Below are positions 54,877 through 64,000 of a DNA stretch of 64,000 nucleotides, in pieces (the first letter of the stretch is position 1; each line of letters opens with the position of its first letter). The notes beneath the pieces are model-generated. The model was given only the letters and a program-made list of their open reading frames with translations. It searched no databases and was not told the origin of the DNA. Source of the DNA: Phocaeicola_A sp964444735 (GTDB lineage Bacteria > Bacteroidota > Bacteroidia > Bacteroidales > Bacteroidaceae). A program made the position numbers and the translations under genes. The stretch lies in the NCBI GenBank assembly GCA_964444735.1, contig CAYUIJ010000003.1, positions 1-64,000 of the forward strand, written 5' to 3'.

Positions 54877-57800
54877 ATGAACAAAAAAAAGAGAAAACTG
54901 CTTAGTGCCGTGCTGCTGGCTGGCTTATGGATGCCCATGACCTCATTGGCCCAGAGCATAAACGCCACGTACAAAAGCACACCTATTGAAAAAGTATTCT
55001 CTGATCTCAGAGAGAAAACAAACTATGAGTTTGTTTATCAGAAACAGATTCTTAAAGGCATCCAGCCTGTTACCTGTACCCTTAGGAATTCAGACCTGGA
55101 CAGTGCGTTGAAAGAGCTTCTGAAAGGGACTGATCTGGAATTCGAAATCGTTGACCAGACTATTATCATCCGGAAAAAGAAAATAAACCAAAATCAGACG
55201 CAACCGATATACGGAACTGTCGTTTCCAAAGAAGACGGACTGCCGGTTATCGGTGCCAGTGTCCGGATATTAAACAGCGACCTCGGAACAATAACGGATC
55301 CGGATGGAAAATTTGAATTCAGGGGTTACACATTTACCCCCCCCCCTCCAAATTCAAATATCATACATCGGCATGAAGACGGTTACGCTCAATGCAACTT
55401 CCAATATGCGCATCGTACTGGAAAACGACACACAAACAATACAGGATGTCGTGGTTACCGGCATCTTTACAAAAGCAAAAGAAAGCTATACCGGTGCGGT
55501 GTCAACCATCGACAGGGAACAACTGGATCTCCATAAAGGCCAGAATCTGCTGCAAACATTAAAAAACATCGACGCTTCAATCAACTTTGCGGTAAACAAC
55601 GTTGCAGGAAGTAATCCGAATGCGCTGCCTCAAATCAATATCAGAGGAAATTCATCATTGCCGATGAGTGTGGAAGAGTTTAACCAGACCGCATCCAACT
55701 CGGTAAACACGCCTCTCATCATTCTTGACGGATTCGAAATCTCTCTCGAAAAACTAATGGACTATAATGATGAGGAAATTGAGTCTGTCAACATTCTGAA
55801 AGATGCCGCCGCTACGGCCATTTACGGTTCCCGTGGCTCAAATGGCGTAATTGTAGTGGTGACACGGCAGCCAAAGCCAGGTAAACTTCGTGTAAACGCT
55901 GAAATGGGTATCGATATTGAAGCTCCCGACTTATCATCTTATGACTTGCTTAACGCGCAAGAGAAATTAGCGCTGGAGAACCAGTTAGGCCTGTATCATT
56001 CCGACAGGGCAGAGGACGATGCAAGGTATCAGCAACTATACTACAACCGGATGCACCGCGTTTCTTCAGGCCAGACAACCGATTGGATAAACAAGCCTGT
56101 CCGCACGGGAATCGGTTCTCACTATAATGTCCGTATGGAAGGCGGCAGCGAAGAATTCCGCTGGAGTGCCACAGCCAACTACAAGAACACCGAAGGAGCC
56201 ATGAAAAACTCTTCACGCCGTACTTTTAACGGTTCAATCACCTTAATGTATACCATAAAAAACCTTATCTTCAAAAACTATACATCTTACGGAATAAGCC
56301 GTTCACAAGAAAGCAATTACGGATCATTCAGTGATTACGTCGCCCAACAGCCTTATAACATGCCTTATGACGAGAACGGCAACATACAACAATATTTTGA
56401 GAACTTTTACGGCTCCAGCCGGGGAAGAGGTGAATTTAACCCTCTATGGGATGCTTCCCTGGGGTCATTCGACAAAAGCGGATATGAAGAGTTAACCAAC
56501 AATTTCTCGATTGAATGGAAGATTCTTCCCGAACTGACCCTGCGCGGGCAATTGGGAATCACCAGCAACAACAACCACAGCGATGCATTCCTGTCTCCTG
56601 ACAATTCAAAATTTACAGTAGACGAGGATACATCTCCCGAATACAGTACTGATGAAGGATTCTTCCGTCGCGGAAGCTATACCTACGGAACCGGGAAAAA
56701 TTATTCTTATAACGCTGACATTACGTTGTCATACAACAAGACTTTTCTTGACAAGCATCAGTTATACGCCGGTCTCGACTACTCCATGAACGAATCACAG
56801 GCACGCTTGTATACATTCGAGGTCGAAGGCTTCTCTAACGAGGACATGAGCTTTCTGGGTAATGCACGCCAATATGCGCAAAACGGCATACCGTCAGGGA
56901 GCAAGTCCCTGACCCGCATGATGGGCTTTACGGGAAACATTAACTATACGTATGACGGAAGGTATTATCTGGACATGTCTTACCGTATTGACGGCAGCTC
57001 AACCTTTGGAACCGATAAGAAATACGCTCCGTTCTGGAGTACCGGTATAGGGTGGAATCTGCACAATGAAAAGTTTTTGACCGGAAACGGGCTGTTCAAC
57101 ATTTTACGATTAAAAGCATCTTACGGACAGACCGGTTCTCAACAAGGATCGGATTCGGGCGCGACTACCCTGTATACTTATCTGACTGACAACAAATACA
57201 TGAACTGGACCGGTTCCGTATTAACAGAATGGGGTAATCCGCGCCTGACGTGGCAGACTACCGATGAGTTCAACGCGGGTATTGAATTCGGTTTATGGCA
57301 GGGACGCTTAAAAGGAGAATTCGATTTCTACACCAAGACAACGTCAAACTTGCTTTCAAACATGGATATTCCTCTTTCCATGGGATTCCCCTCTTACATA
57401 GCCAATGTAGGCGAAGTGAAAAACCGCGGATGGGAAGCATCATTGAACGCCTATATCATTCGTGACCACGATCACGAACTCAACTGGATTGTCAGTGGCC
57501 AGCTGGTATATGACAAGAACTGGATTTCAAAACTCTCTGAGGCAATCAAAGAACAAAACGAGGCGATCCTAAGCAACGAAGACTATGAAGTGGCCAGCCT
57601 GTTCTATGAAGGCAGACCGCAAAACTCAATTTATGCCGTGCGGTCACTGGGCATTGACCCAAGTACCGGCAGGGAGATCTATCTGGATAAAAACGGAAAC
57701 ATTACAGACACATGGAAAGCCGGCGACAAGGTTTACCTGGGTTCAGCCGATCCTCTTTATCGCGGTAATCTGAGCACGATGCTTATGTGGAAAGGATTCA

Positions 57801-58210
57801 CTTTCAATGTCTCATTCGGATATTACTGGGGAGGAAAGACCTATAACCAGACACTGATTGACCGTGTGGAAGTCACCACATACGATCTGACCACCTCAAA
57901 CGTTGACCGCCGTGTATATACCGACCGTTGGATGAAACCGGGTGATGTAACATTCTTCAAAGGATTCAGTAACGAAGAGACCAAGGCCACCTCACGCTTC
58001 GTCATGGACGATAATGTACTGGAACTTCAATCCGTAAGTCTGCAATACCGCTGGAACAATGACTGGATACGCCATTATGCAAGAGTCCAGTCAATTACGT
58101 TCGGAATAAACATGTCCGACTTATTCCACTGGGGCTCTGTCAATATGGAACGCGGTACGGGTTACCCGTATGCACGGAATATACAAGGAAGCATTAAATT
58201 CTTATTCTAA
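54877..58210 (+). pseudogene. SusC/RagA TonB-dependent transporter with STN domain (module 2), frameshifted as assembled
   Basis: Frame 1 (54877 on) gives a signal peptide, an STN signalling domain (INATYKSTPIEKVFSDLREK, about 28-100) and the start of a carboxypeptidase-like domain up to KFEFRGYTFTPPPP. Frame 2 then carries the rest: QIQISYIGMKTVTLNATSN, the TonB box region (IQDVVVTGIFTKAK), the plug (KDAAATAIYGSRGSNGVIVV) and the barrel to its final SIKFLF. The break is at C10 (55337-55346); with nine C the gene would read through as 1110 residues. Either a sequencing error or an OFF state of slipped-strand variation. The STN domain ties it to the FecR and sigma genes. Not a separate second gene: the 55304 start has no role. 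Confidence 0.85.
55337..55346 (+). repeat. run of ten C inside susC (module 2)
   Basis: C10 followed by T and CC, exactly where the two halves of susC lose frame. Removing one C restores a continuous reading frame. Confidence 0.9.
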
Positions 58211-58222
58211 ACACAAACTGTT

Positions 58223-59710
58223 ATGATACGCAAACTATACATACTCGCTTTAACGGGTTTCACATTAAGCACGTCCTCCTGTAATGACTGGCTGGATGTA
58301 AGGCCCGATACCGAACAAAAGGAGAAAGACCAGTTCTCTACCTATCAGGGATTTAAAGATGCCTTAACCGGGTGTTACATGTCATTGGGCAGCCAGGACA
58401 TATACGGTTTACGGCTAACCATGACCAATATAGAATCACTGGCCAATCTTTGGTACATTACAGAAAGCTCCTCACGCTATGAAGACAAAGACCTGACGGC
58501 GCATACATACGGCACCACATATGCGGAAGACGCCATCAAAGCCATTTACGCCGGCCTTTTCAACGTAATCGCACAGGCAAACATGATTATCAAAAATGCG
58601 GATGAGCGGGGCGATGTTATTCCTTCCCCTGCCGTGCGTGCCACCATTCAGGGCGAGGCTTATGCAATACGGGCCTATTGCCAGCTTGATGTTCTCCGCC
58701 TGTTCGGACAGGTCCCGCAAAACGGAGGACAACAAGTGTCATTGCCCTACTCAGAAACGACCTCTATTGATGAAATGCCCGCATACTATGATTTCAACGC
58801 CTATGTGGAAAAGCTGAAATCAGACATAGAAAAGGCCGAATCATTACTGAAAGACAATGATCCCGTTTTTCAATATACATTTTCCGAGTTAAACTCCATA
58901 CCGGCCGGACTTGACGATTTCATGTGCTATCGCCAATCACGCATGAATTACTGGGCCGTAAAAGCCCTTGAAGCACGCATGTATCTATACACCGGACAAA
59001 AAGAATCCGCCTACGGGGCAGCCCGTGAAGTCATTAATGCCACCATCAATGGAGAAGCCGTTATTACCATGAGCGGAGAGGCCGATTTCGAAAAGGGCTA
59101 TAAATTATGTCCGTCTGAATGTCTGTTTTATCTGAGCAAATGGGATGTGAAAGATTATTCCTCATCAATTCTCGTAGGCGGTAACGCCAGTGCCAGCATT
59201 GGCGGTTCGCAGCTATATATCACCCTGGATAGGCGCGAAGAGCTATATGCCGGTATAAACACCGGCAATTATAACCGCTACAACAACTGGTGGTATACAC
59301 AGTGTCAGGATTCATTCGGACAAAAACAGGCAACCATAACCAAATATTATTGGAACGATGACAACATTAAAAATCCGACTCTTTATTATCAAATCATCCC
59401 CATGCTTCGCATGTCCGAAATTTACCTTATTGCAATGGAGAGTACCGGCAGTCTGGAAGAAGCGAATGAATTTTATGAAGCGTACATGCTGGAACACAGT
59501 TCCTATGACGCATCTGAAAACTTCACTTCACTCAATGAAATCAAGGACTTTATCACAGCGGAATACCGCCGCGAGTTTTTTGCGGAAGGGCAAATGTTCT
59601 ATACTTACAAAAGACTGAACTCCGCCAGTATGCTCTGGCGCGACGCCCCCGTAAGCGAAAACGAATACATATTGCCGTTACCGGCAACCGAATATAATCC
59701 CAACAAATAA
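58223..59710 (+). CDS. RagB/SusD family nutrient-binding lipoprotein (module 2)
   Basis: 495 residues. Lipobox LSTSSC, then NDWLDVRPDTEQKEKDQFST, very like the module 1 SusD in the opening part and length. The helical scaffold appears in GEAYAIRAYCQLDVLRLFGQ and VKALEARMYLYTGQKESAYG, and the C-terminus in RREFFAEGQMFYTYKRLNSA. It binds ligand over its SusC partner on the cell surface. It starts 12 bp after susC. Ligand unknown. Confidence 0.94.
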   Translation: MIRKLYILALTGFTLSTSSCNDWLDVRPDTEQKEKDQFSTYQGFKDALTGCYMSLGSQDIYGLRLTMTNIESLANLWYITESSSRYEDKDLTAHTYGTTYAEDAIKAIYAGLFNVIAQANMIIKNADERGDVIPSPAVRATIQGEAYAIRAYCQLDVLRLFGQVPQNGGQQVSLPYSETTSIDEMPAYYDFNAYVEKLKSDIEKAESLLKDNDPVFQYTFSELNSIPAGLDDFMCYRQSRMNYWAVKALEARMYLYTGQKESAYGAAREVINATINGEAVITMSGEADFEKGYKLCPSECLFYLSKWDVKDYSSSILVGGNASASIGGSQLYITLDRREELYAGINTGNYNRYNNWWYTQCQDSFGQKQATITKYYWNDDNIKNPTLYYQIIPMLRMSEIYLIAMESTGSLEEANEFYEAYMLEHSSYDASENFTSLNEIKDFITAEYRREFFAEGQMFYTYKRLNSASMLWRDAPVSENEYILPLPATEYNPNK

Positions 59711-59724
59711 ATTTACTATTCATC

Positions 59725-60558
59725 ATGAAAAAGAGAACCATAAAACATGCTTTGACAGCTCTCACATTGTTGCCTCTGGCCGCATCGTGTGAAAAAGACC
59801 TGCCCCAGTACAATACCCATGACGCATGGCTGAACTTTGTATACTATAACTATAAAGGAGAGCAGATAAATTCGGCAGAATCTCTTGAGGAAGGAGCGAC
59901 CAATACTTATTATTCCTTTGTCATGTCCAGCATTACAGAAGGCAAGGAGCTCACCGAAGATACGGTATGGGTGGAAGTGTCTACAATGGGATTCCTGTCT
60001 GACGAAAACAGAACCGTAGAATTCGAACAGATTGCTACAACCGAAAACGACGCCGCTCCCGGAACGCATTACGTAGCATTTAATGACCCGCAGCTTCTGG
60101 CTAAAAGTTATGTTCCGGGAGGAGCCAATACGGCATTTATCCCCATTGTTGTATTACGCGACGCCTCATTGAAAGAAAAAGATGCCGTACTCAGGTTCAC
60201 CATCAAAGACAACGGAATCTTCAAGCCCGGTTATGAAGCCATGAGCGTACAGACACTCTATATTTCCGGACATTTGAGTCAACCCGGCAACTGGTCAACT
60301 CTTTATTTCAATTACTATTTCGGCGAATACGGCCCGAAAAAACACGAACTGATGATTGAATGGACCGGGAAAAACTGGGATGACGATTATCTGGAAGAGC
60401 TTTACAACGGTGATCAGGGATATTTGGATTACTTATCCCATTGGTTTATGGAAAAGCTGGAAGATGAGAACCGCAAACGCATGGAAGCCGGCCTTGACAT
60501 ATACAGGGAAGACGATGGAACCGAAATAGATTTTACACCTCTTACTTATCCTATGTAG
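59725..60558 (+). CDS. DUF4843 lipoprotein (Sus module 2)
   Basis: 277 residues. The lipobox LLPLAASC is followed by EKDLPQYNTHDAWLNFVYYN. The domain has the alternating strands of DUF4843 (DTVWVEVSTMGFLSDENRTV, AVLRFTIKDNGIFKPGY) and a helical C-terminal extension (YLDYLSHWFMEKLEDENRKR). Longer than its module 1 counterpart by 45 residues. Likely a surface subunit of the SusCD complex. It lies 14 bp after susD, followed by a hairpin before the PKD-like gene. Confidence 0.85.
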   Translation: MKKRTIKHALTALTLLPLAASCEKDLPQYNTHDAWLNFVYYNYKGEQINSAESLEEGATNTYYSFVMSSITEGKELTEDTVWVEVSTMGFLSDENRTVEFEQIATTENDAAPGTHYVAFNDPQLLAKSYVPGGANTAFIPIVVLRDASLKEKDAVLRFTIKDNGIFKPGYEAMSVQTLYISGHLSQPGNWSTLYFNYYFGEYGPKKHELMIEWTGKNWDDDYLEELYNGDQGYLDYLSHWFMEKLEDENRKRMEAGLDIYREDDGTEIDFTPLTYPM

Positions 60559-60569
60559 TTACAAGCTGA

Positions 60570-60600
60570 AGTCCGCCTTCCCTTAAAAAAGGCGCGGACT
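60570..60600 (+). terminator. hairpin between DUF4843 and PKD-like genes
   Basis: AGTCCG-CCTT pairs with AAGG-(CG)-CGGACT, a stem with a two-base bulge and no following T run. More likely an RNA stability or attenuation element than a terminator. Confidence 0.4.
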
Positions 60601-60642
60601 CGCCAGCCAGACAAGTTTTATTCTTAAAAACACAGATCAATT

Positions 60643-62184
60643 ATGAGAAAGACAATATCCGGCCTGACACTCATCGGCACTCTTATGCTTGGTGCCTGTT
60701 ATGAAGACGATTCGTCACTTGGCACGGGAAGCGTAAACGACATTACCATTACGCGGGTTACTGACGAAACCATATCCATTCTTTCAGGCATGAACTTAAA
60801 AGATATTCCTGAGCTAAAACCTGAGATTACAAGCATCTATGCCGAAAACGAATTGAATTATAACTGGTATCTGTTTGAAGAAAGCGCAGAAAGCGAAAAC
60901 GGATACAGGGATTTCCTCATTGCCTCAGGAAAAGAGCCTGACTATGAAGTCAACCTGCCATCGGGAAGTTACATTCTGCTTCTGGAAGTGTCTTCCGGCA
61001 GCTTTACCCAGACAGTCACCTATAACCTGTCTGTCGCAACGACTACAGCAACCGGCTTCTATATCCTGAAAGAAACGGCCGACGGCAATACCGAACTGGA
61101 TTTATATAGTGAAGCCAGGTTAAGTTCAGACTTAATAGAAAGATATACCGGAGAAGCCCTGCAGGGAAAGCCGCTAAATCTGACGACTTTCTACAACGGT
61201 GAATTCATTGACCCGGTTGAAAATGTAACCTCTTCCGGCAATATTGTGTATGCATTCACTCAAAACGGAAAATTCAAAGGATTCCGATCTGAAGACTTCG
61301 CGGAAGTTTTCCAGAACGACAACCTGCTTTATAGCGGATCGATGCCTGCCGATGAAACCCCTTACAGTTTTGCGAAATCCATATTCTGCACATTATTCTT
61401 TTCTTCCAAAGGAATCTACTACGCGGAAAACGGTAGCGATATGACTGGGACTCCCAATACCGGGAAAATGGGATATCCCGCAGACAACGGATCCAGCCAA
61501 TACATACAGATGGTAGATGAGGGACAGTATTTTGCTTATTGGAACAATACGACTCATACGTTAAACAATATTGACTTTAATGTCACCTTTGCTACTCCGT
61601 ATGATATGGACGGCTTGCCCGCCGACATGGAATGCATCCATTCCGGCTGCAATTACACAGGGGGTATATCAACGTCTTATTTCCTGTGCGAACAGCCTTC
61701 AAGCGGTAACCGTTATTTACTTTTTGTCAGCACATCCAGCCAAATAGATCAAATCATCAGGCTTGACCCGTCACTGCATATAGCCAGAGGCAGTCTTTTC
61801 GGTGCTAACGGTCTCACCGCAAGCTATATTTACAGTGTAGACGATAACAGCGTTTATGCATACAGCTGGACAGACCAACGGGAACGCCCTGTTAAGCTTA
61901 TCGGAATCCCCGAATCGGAAACCATTACCTATATCAGCAACCAGTATCTGAATATAGACTGCCCTTATGATTTTGACAAATTCATTGTCGCGACTCAGAG
62001 CGGCGGGAACTATAAACTTTATTTCTACGACAAAAGCGCCATGAATGGCGGAAGCCCCGTCAAAGAACCGACTGAAACGGTAGAAGGAAGCGGAACTGTA
62101 AAAGCTGTCCGCTTTATGTCTCCTGTATCTGTCACGGGATTTGAACTAATGTTTTACACAAATCCATATCCCATGTGTGATTAA
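60643..62184 (+). CDS. PKD-like family lipoprotein (Sus module 2)
   Basis: 513 residues. The lipobox LGTLMLGAC is followed by YEDDSSLGTGSVNDITITRV. An immunoglobulin-like start (ELNYNWYLFEESAESENGYR; GSYILLLEVSSGSFTQTVTY) leads to a Gly/Ser/Tyr-rich region. Fourth part of the SusCD module; paralogue of 26315-27991. It is preceded by an 84-bp gap with a hairpin and followed by a hairpin at 62253. The role within the complex is not known. Confidence 0.8.
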   Translation: MRKTISGLTLIGTLMLGACYEDDSSLGTGSVNDITITRVTDETISILSGMNLKDIPELKPEITSIYAENELNYNWYLFEESAESENGYRDFLIASGKEPDYEVNLPSGSYILLLEVSSGSFTQTVTYNLSVATTTATGFYILKETADGNTELDLYSEARLSSDLIERYTGEALQGKPLNLTTFYNGEFIDPVENVTSSGNIVYAFTQNGKFKGFRSEDFAEVFQNDNLLYSGSMPADETPYSFAKSIFCTLFFSSKGIYYAENGSDMTGTPNTGKMGYPADNGSSQYIQMVDEGQYFAYWNNTTHTLNNIDFNVTFATPYDMDGLPADMECIHSGCNYTGGISTSYFLCEQPSSGNRYLLFVSTSSQIDQIIRLDPSLHIARGSLFGANGLTASYIYSVDDNSVYAYSWTDQRERPVKLIGIPESETITYISNQYLNIDCPYDFDKFIVATQSGGNYKLYFYDKSAMNGGSPVKEPTETVEGSGTVKAVRFMSPVSVTGFELMFYTNPYPMCD

Positions 62185-62252
62185 TCAGAAACAACATAGC
62201 AAACCGGCATTCTTTTATTTAATGACTTTTTTGCTATAATTTAAATATAAAC

Positions 62253-62289
62253 AGGCCCGTTGTATGAAAAGAATCCAAACAACGGGCCT
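62253..62289. terminator. hairpin after PKD-like gene, in leader of thioredoxin gene
   Basis: AGGCCCGTTGT pairs perfectly with ACAACGGGCCT (11 bp, 15-nt loop). T-rich on the minus side only, so terminator strength on the plus strand is doubtful. Confidence 0.5.
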
Positions 62290-62305
62290 TAAAAAAGAAC
62301 CGATT

Positions 62306-63408
62306 ATGAACAAAAGAAATCTGTTACTCGCAGCCACAATGCTATTGACAATATCGGCTACCGCCCAAACCAATTTCCGTCATATTACTTACGATGAAGC
62401 CGTCAATGCTGCCAAAGCGGAAAACAAACTGGTATTCATGGACTTTTATACAGACTGGTGCGGTCCCTGCAAAATGATGACGAACGAAGTTTTTCCCAAA
62501 AAGGAAGTCGGCGATTTCATGAACGAAATGTCTCCATCAAGTTAAATGCCGAAAAAGAAGGCAAGGAACTTGCCAGACTCTATAAAGTAAGGGTTTACCC
62601 GACTTTCGTAGCCATAGATGCCGGCAAGAACATTGTCCTGACAAAAGAAGGCGGAGGCTCTGCCAACGCGTTCGTTGAGGAAATAGACCGTATGATCAAC
62701 CCGGACAAATCGCCCGAACGAATGAAAGAACGCTATGACTCTGGCGAACGCACTCCCGGACTGATTTCCGCATACGCCGCTTATCTGGTCTCGGAATCAC
62801 GAAAAGGCAGAAGCGTCAAAGCAGAAATAAAAGAGAAAGCCTATGACATTGTGAGCGACTACTTTGACAGTTTAAGCGATGCCGGCAAACTGTCGCCCGA
62901 AAATCTTTTTATTTACGAAAACTATATCCAGGGAGCAGATTGCGGCTTTGCAAAATACATGATTGCGCACCACAATGATTTTGATCCGGCAATCAAACAA
63001 AAAACGGACGAAATCATCGGAACGATGCTCAAAAGGCAAATATATTCCTACTTAAGCGGACATAAAAAATATGATGAAAAAGTCTATTCGGACACAAAAC
63101 GTGATATTCAGAATCTTAGCCTGAACGCAGGAAAGCAATATGACACTGCATATAAATTCATTGAATGCCATGCCAAAGGTGATTTAAACGCATATCTCGA
63201 CTTGTGCGAAAAGGAATATTCGTCTTTAAGCGGTGAACAACAGAGCAACTTGCTTAGCAGTTTTGCAAACCTGATAGACACCGAAGACAAAACCATACGC
63301 CAAAGGGCATCTGAATTCCTAAGAAGTCTGCTGGCCGGCATGAGTGGATCTGATATCATGTTCACCGCATATCAAATAATGGCACTTGACGGCGAGACCA
63401 GTCATTAA
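62306..63408 (+). pseudogene. exported thioredoxin-fold protein, frameshifted as assembled
   Basis: Signal peptide (LLLAATMLLTISATAQ) and a thioredoxin active site WCGPC within FYTDWCGPCKMMTNEVF. The frame breaks at about 62527 (GDFMNE): adding one A to the GAAATG run gives MNENVSIKLNAEKEGKELAR and one protein of 367 residues. The remainder holds the thioredoxin back half (VRVYPTFVAIDAGKNIV, with the cis-Pro) and a helical domain (about 120-350). Such periplasmic thioredoxins often end Sus-type operons. A sequencing error is as likely as real loss. The ATG at 62306 lies just after a hairpin. Confidence 0.8.
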
Positions 63409-63433
63409 CCTTATGAAAAGGTCTCTTCCGGAA

Positions 63434-63481
63434 ATCCATACAAGGCCGTTTGCAACGCGTTGCAAACGGCCTTGTACGGAT
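63434..63481. terminator. 48-bp palindrome, probable two-way terminator
   Basis: The central 38 bp (63439-63476) are a perfect loop-free palindrome around ACGCGT; four more pairs extend it after one mismatch. It lies between the convergent thioredoxin and proS genes. Confidence 0.65.
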
Positions 63482-63586
63482 CTTTATCATCTTATCGGAT
63501 TCTATTCCCGCAGGCACTGCCATAAGCGCACGGAACATCTGGAAGTACCAGACCGCACGCTTTTTATTCCATTAGTAACAGTGTTA

Positions 63587-64000
63587 TCAATACGCACGCG
63601 CAAATAATACCCTACGGGCCGACGGCTTTCCGGTAAGCATATCCACTCCCGGAGCAAGACTTTCTTCATCAGCATCAAACGGAATACAACGAATGGCAGC
63701 TTTTGTTTCTTCCTTGATACGCTCCTCGGTTTCAGCAGTACCATCCCAATGAGCCAGAATAAATCCGCCATTTTCAATCTGCTCCTTGAATTCATCCCAT
63801 GTATCTGCCTTTACGGTATGCTCCTGACGATATTTCAAGGCTTTCTGATAGATGCTATTCTGAATATCATCAAACAGACTCTTTACATACTCTTCAATTC
63901 CATCGCATGAAACGGTGTGCTTTTCAAGTGTATCACGACGCATGATTTCCATTGTGTTGTTCTCATAATCGCGTGTGCCCATTACCAGACGGACAGGAAC
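63587..64000 (-). CDS. proS: proline-tRNA ligase, C-terminal part (5' end outside window)
   Basis: The last 137 residues; the frame runs off the right edge (VPVRLVMGTRDYENNTMEIM). The visible part has MGTRDYENNTMEIMRRDTLE and EYVKSLFDDIQNSIYQKALK, then FILAHWDGTAETEERIKEET, KAAIRCIPF and a Tyr at the very C-terminus (LFARAY), all typical of the archaeal/eukaryotic-type ProS found in Bacteroidetes. It charges tRNA-Pro. Convergent with the thioredoxin gene. Confidence 0.93.
   Translation of the reverse strand, partial: VPVRLVMGTRDYENNTMEIMRRDTLEKHTVSCDGIEEYVKSLFDDIQNSIYQKALKYRQEHTVKADTWDEFKEQIENGGFILAHWDGTAETEERIKEETKAAIRCIPFDADEESLAPGVDMLTGKPSARRVLFARAY

Noticed and set aside
55304..58210. 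A separate susC gene starting at 55304
   Set aside because: It lacks a signal peptide and starts mid-domain; it is the second half of the frameshifted gene begun at 54877.
62458..63408. A separate gene starting at 62458
   Set aside because: The first residues are an out-of-frame reading of the thioredoxin active site; the rest continues the gene from 62306.
1..64000. CRISPR array or insertion sequence
   Set aside because: No regularly spaced repeats and no transposase or integrase were seen anywhere in the window.

Overview
The window is from a member of the order Bacteroidales. It carries two SusC/SusD outer-membrane uptake loci, DUF4843 and PKD-like lipoproteins, a PUR-type protein and a DUF5606 protein. 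Several genes have promoters of the Bacteroides type (TTTG, about 19 nt, TAnnTTTG). Two runs of exactly 10 N (13998-14007 and 18563-18572) mark scaffold joins in a draft or metagenomic assembly. The family or genus cannot be told from sequence alone.

Layout. 1-6389: the downstream part of a type 4 BREX phage-defence operon on the + strand: the C-terminal part of a BrxC-like protein, PglZ, BrxL, and a fourth gene whose C-terminus looks like a DNA-phosphorothioate (sulfur) binding domain. It ends 577 bp from the 3' end of a tRNA-Thr(CGU) gene at 6966-7038. 7.4-17.1 kb: housekeeping genes. These are an Lrp-type regulator with a perfect 19-bp palindrome at its start, the nusB-yajC-ybbR-coaE-DUF5606 group, recR with a membrane protein and an acetyltransferase, a three-gene YtxH/holin-like cluster, a PUR protein, and rplY-pth-hslR. 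17.2-22.4 kb: one very long type ISP-like restriction-modification gene (nuclease, helicase, methylase and target recognition in one chain) on the minus strand. Its start lies at what looks like an invertible promoter, and its target-recognition region is interrupted by a scaffold gap between two diverged versions of the same segment.

22.9-33.4 kb (minus strand): SusC, SusD, DUF4843 lipoprotein and PKD-like lipoprotein, followed by an ABC ATPase and a fused permease/GldG-like protein. 34.0-52.9 kb: mostly core genes (metallo-hydrolase, murB, DUF4348; pheS; MFS transporter and nth; pgk; substrate-binding lipoprotein and TPR protein; POT peptide transporter; ybaK; uvrA; a LysM lipoprotein-like protein and a beta-barrel protein). 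53.0-63.4 kb: a second SusC/SusD/DUF4843/PKD-like module, this time with its own ECF sigma factor and FecR anti-sigma factor and followed by a thioredoxin-fold protein. Its susC is out of frame at a run of ten C, and the thioredoxin gene is out of frame at a short A run. The window ends inside proS.

How they work together: the BREX operon and the type ISP gene are independent anti-phage layers. The two Sus modules are paralogous four-component uptake systems, probably for peptides or another non-sugar ligand, since no glycoside hydrolase lies near either. Variable expression is a recurring hint: a possible invertible promoter, mosaic target recognition, and long poly-C tracts at 8015, 33528 and 55337.
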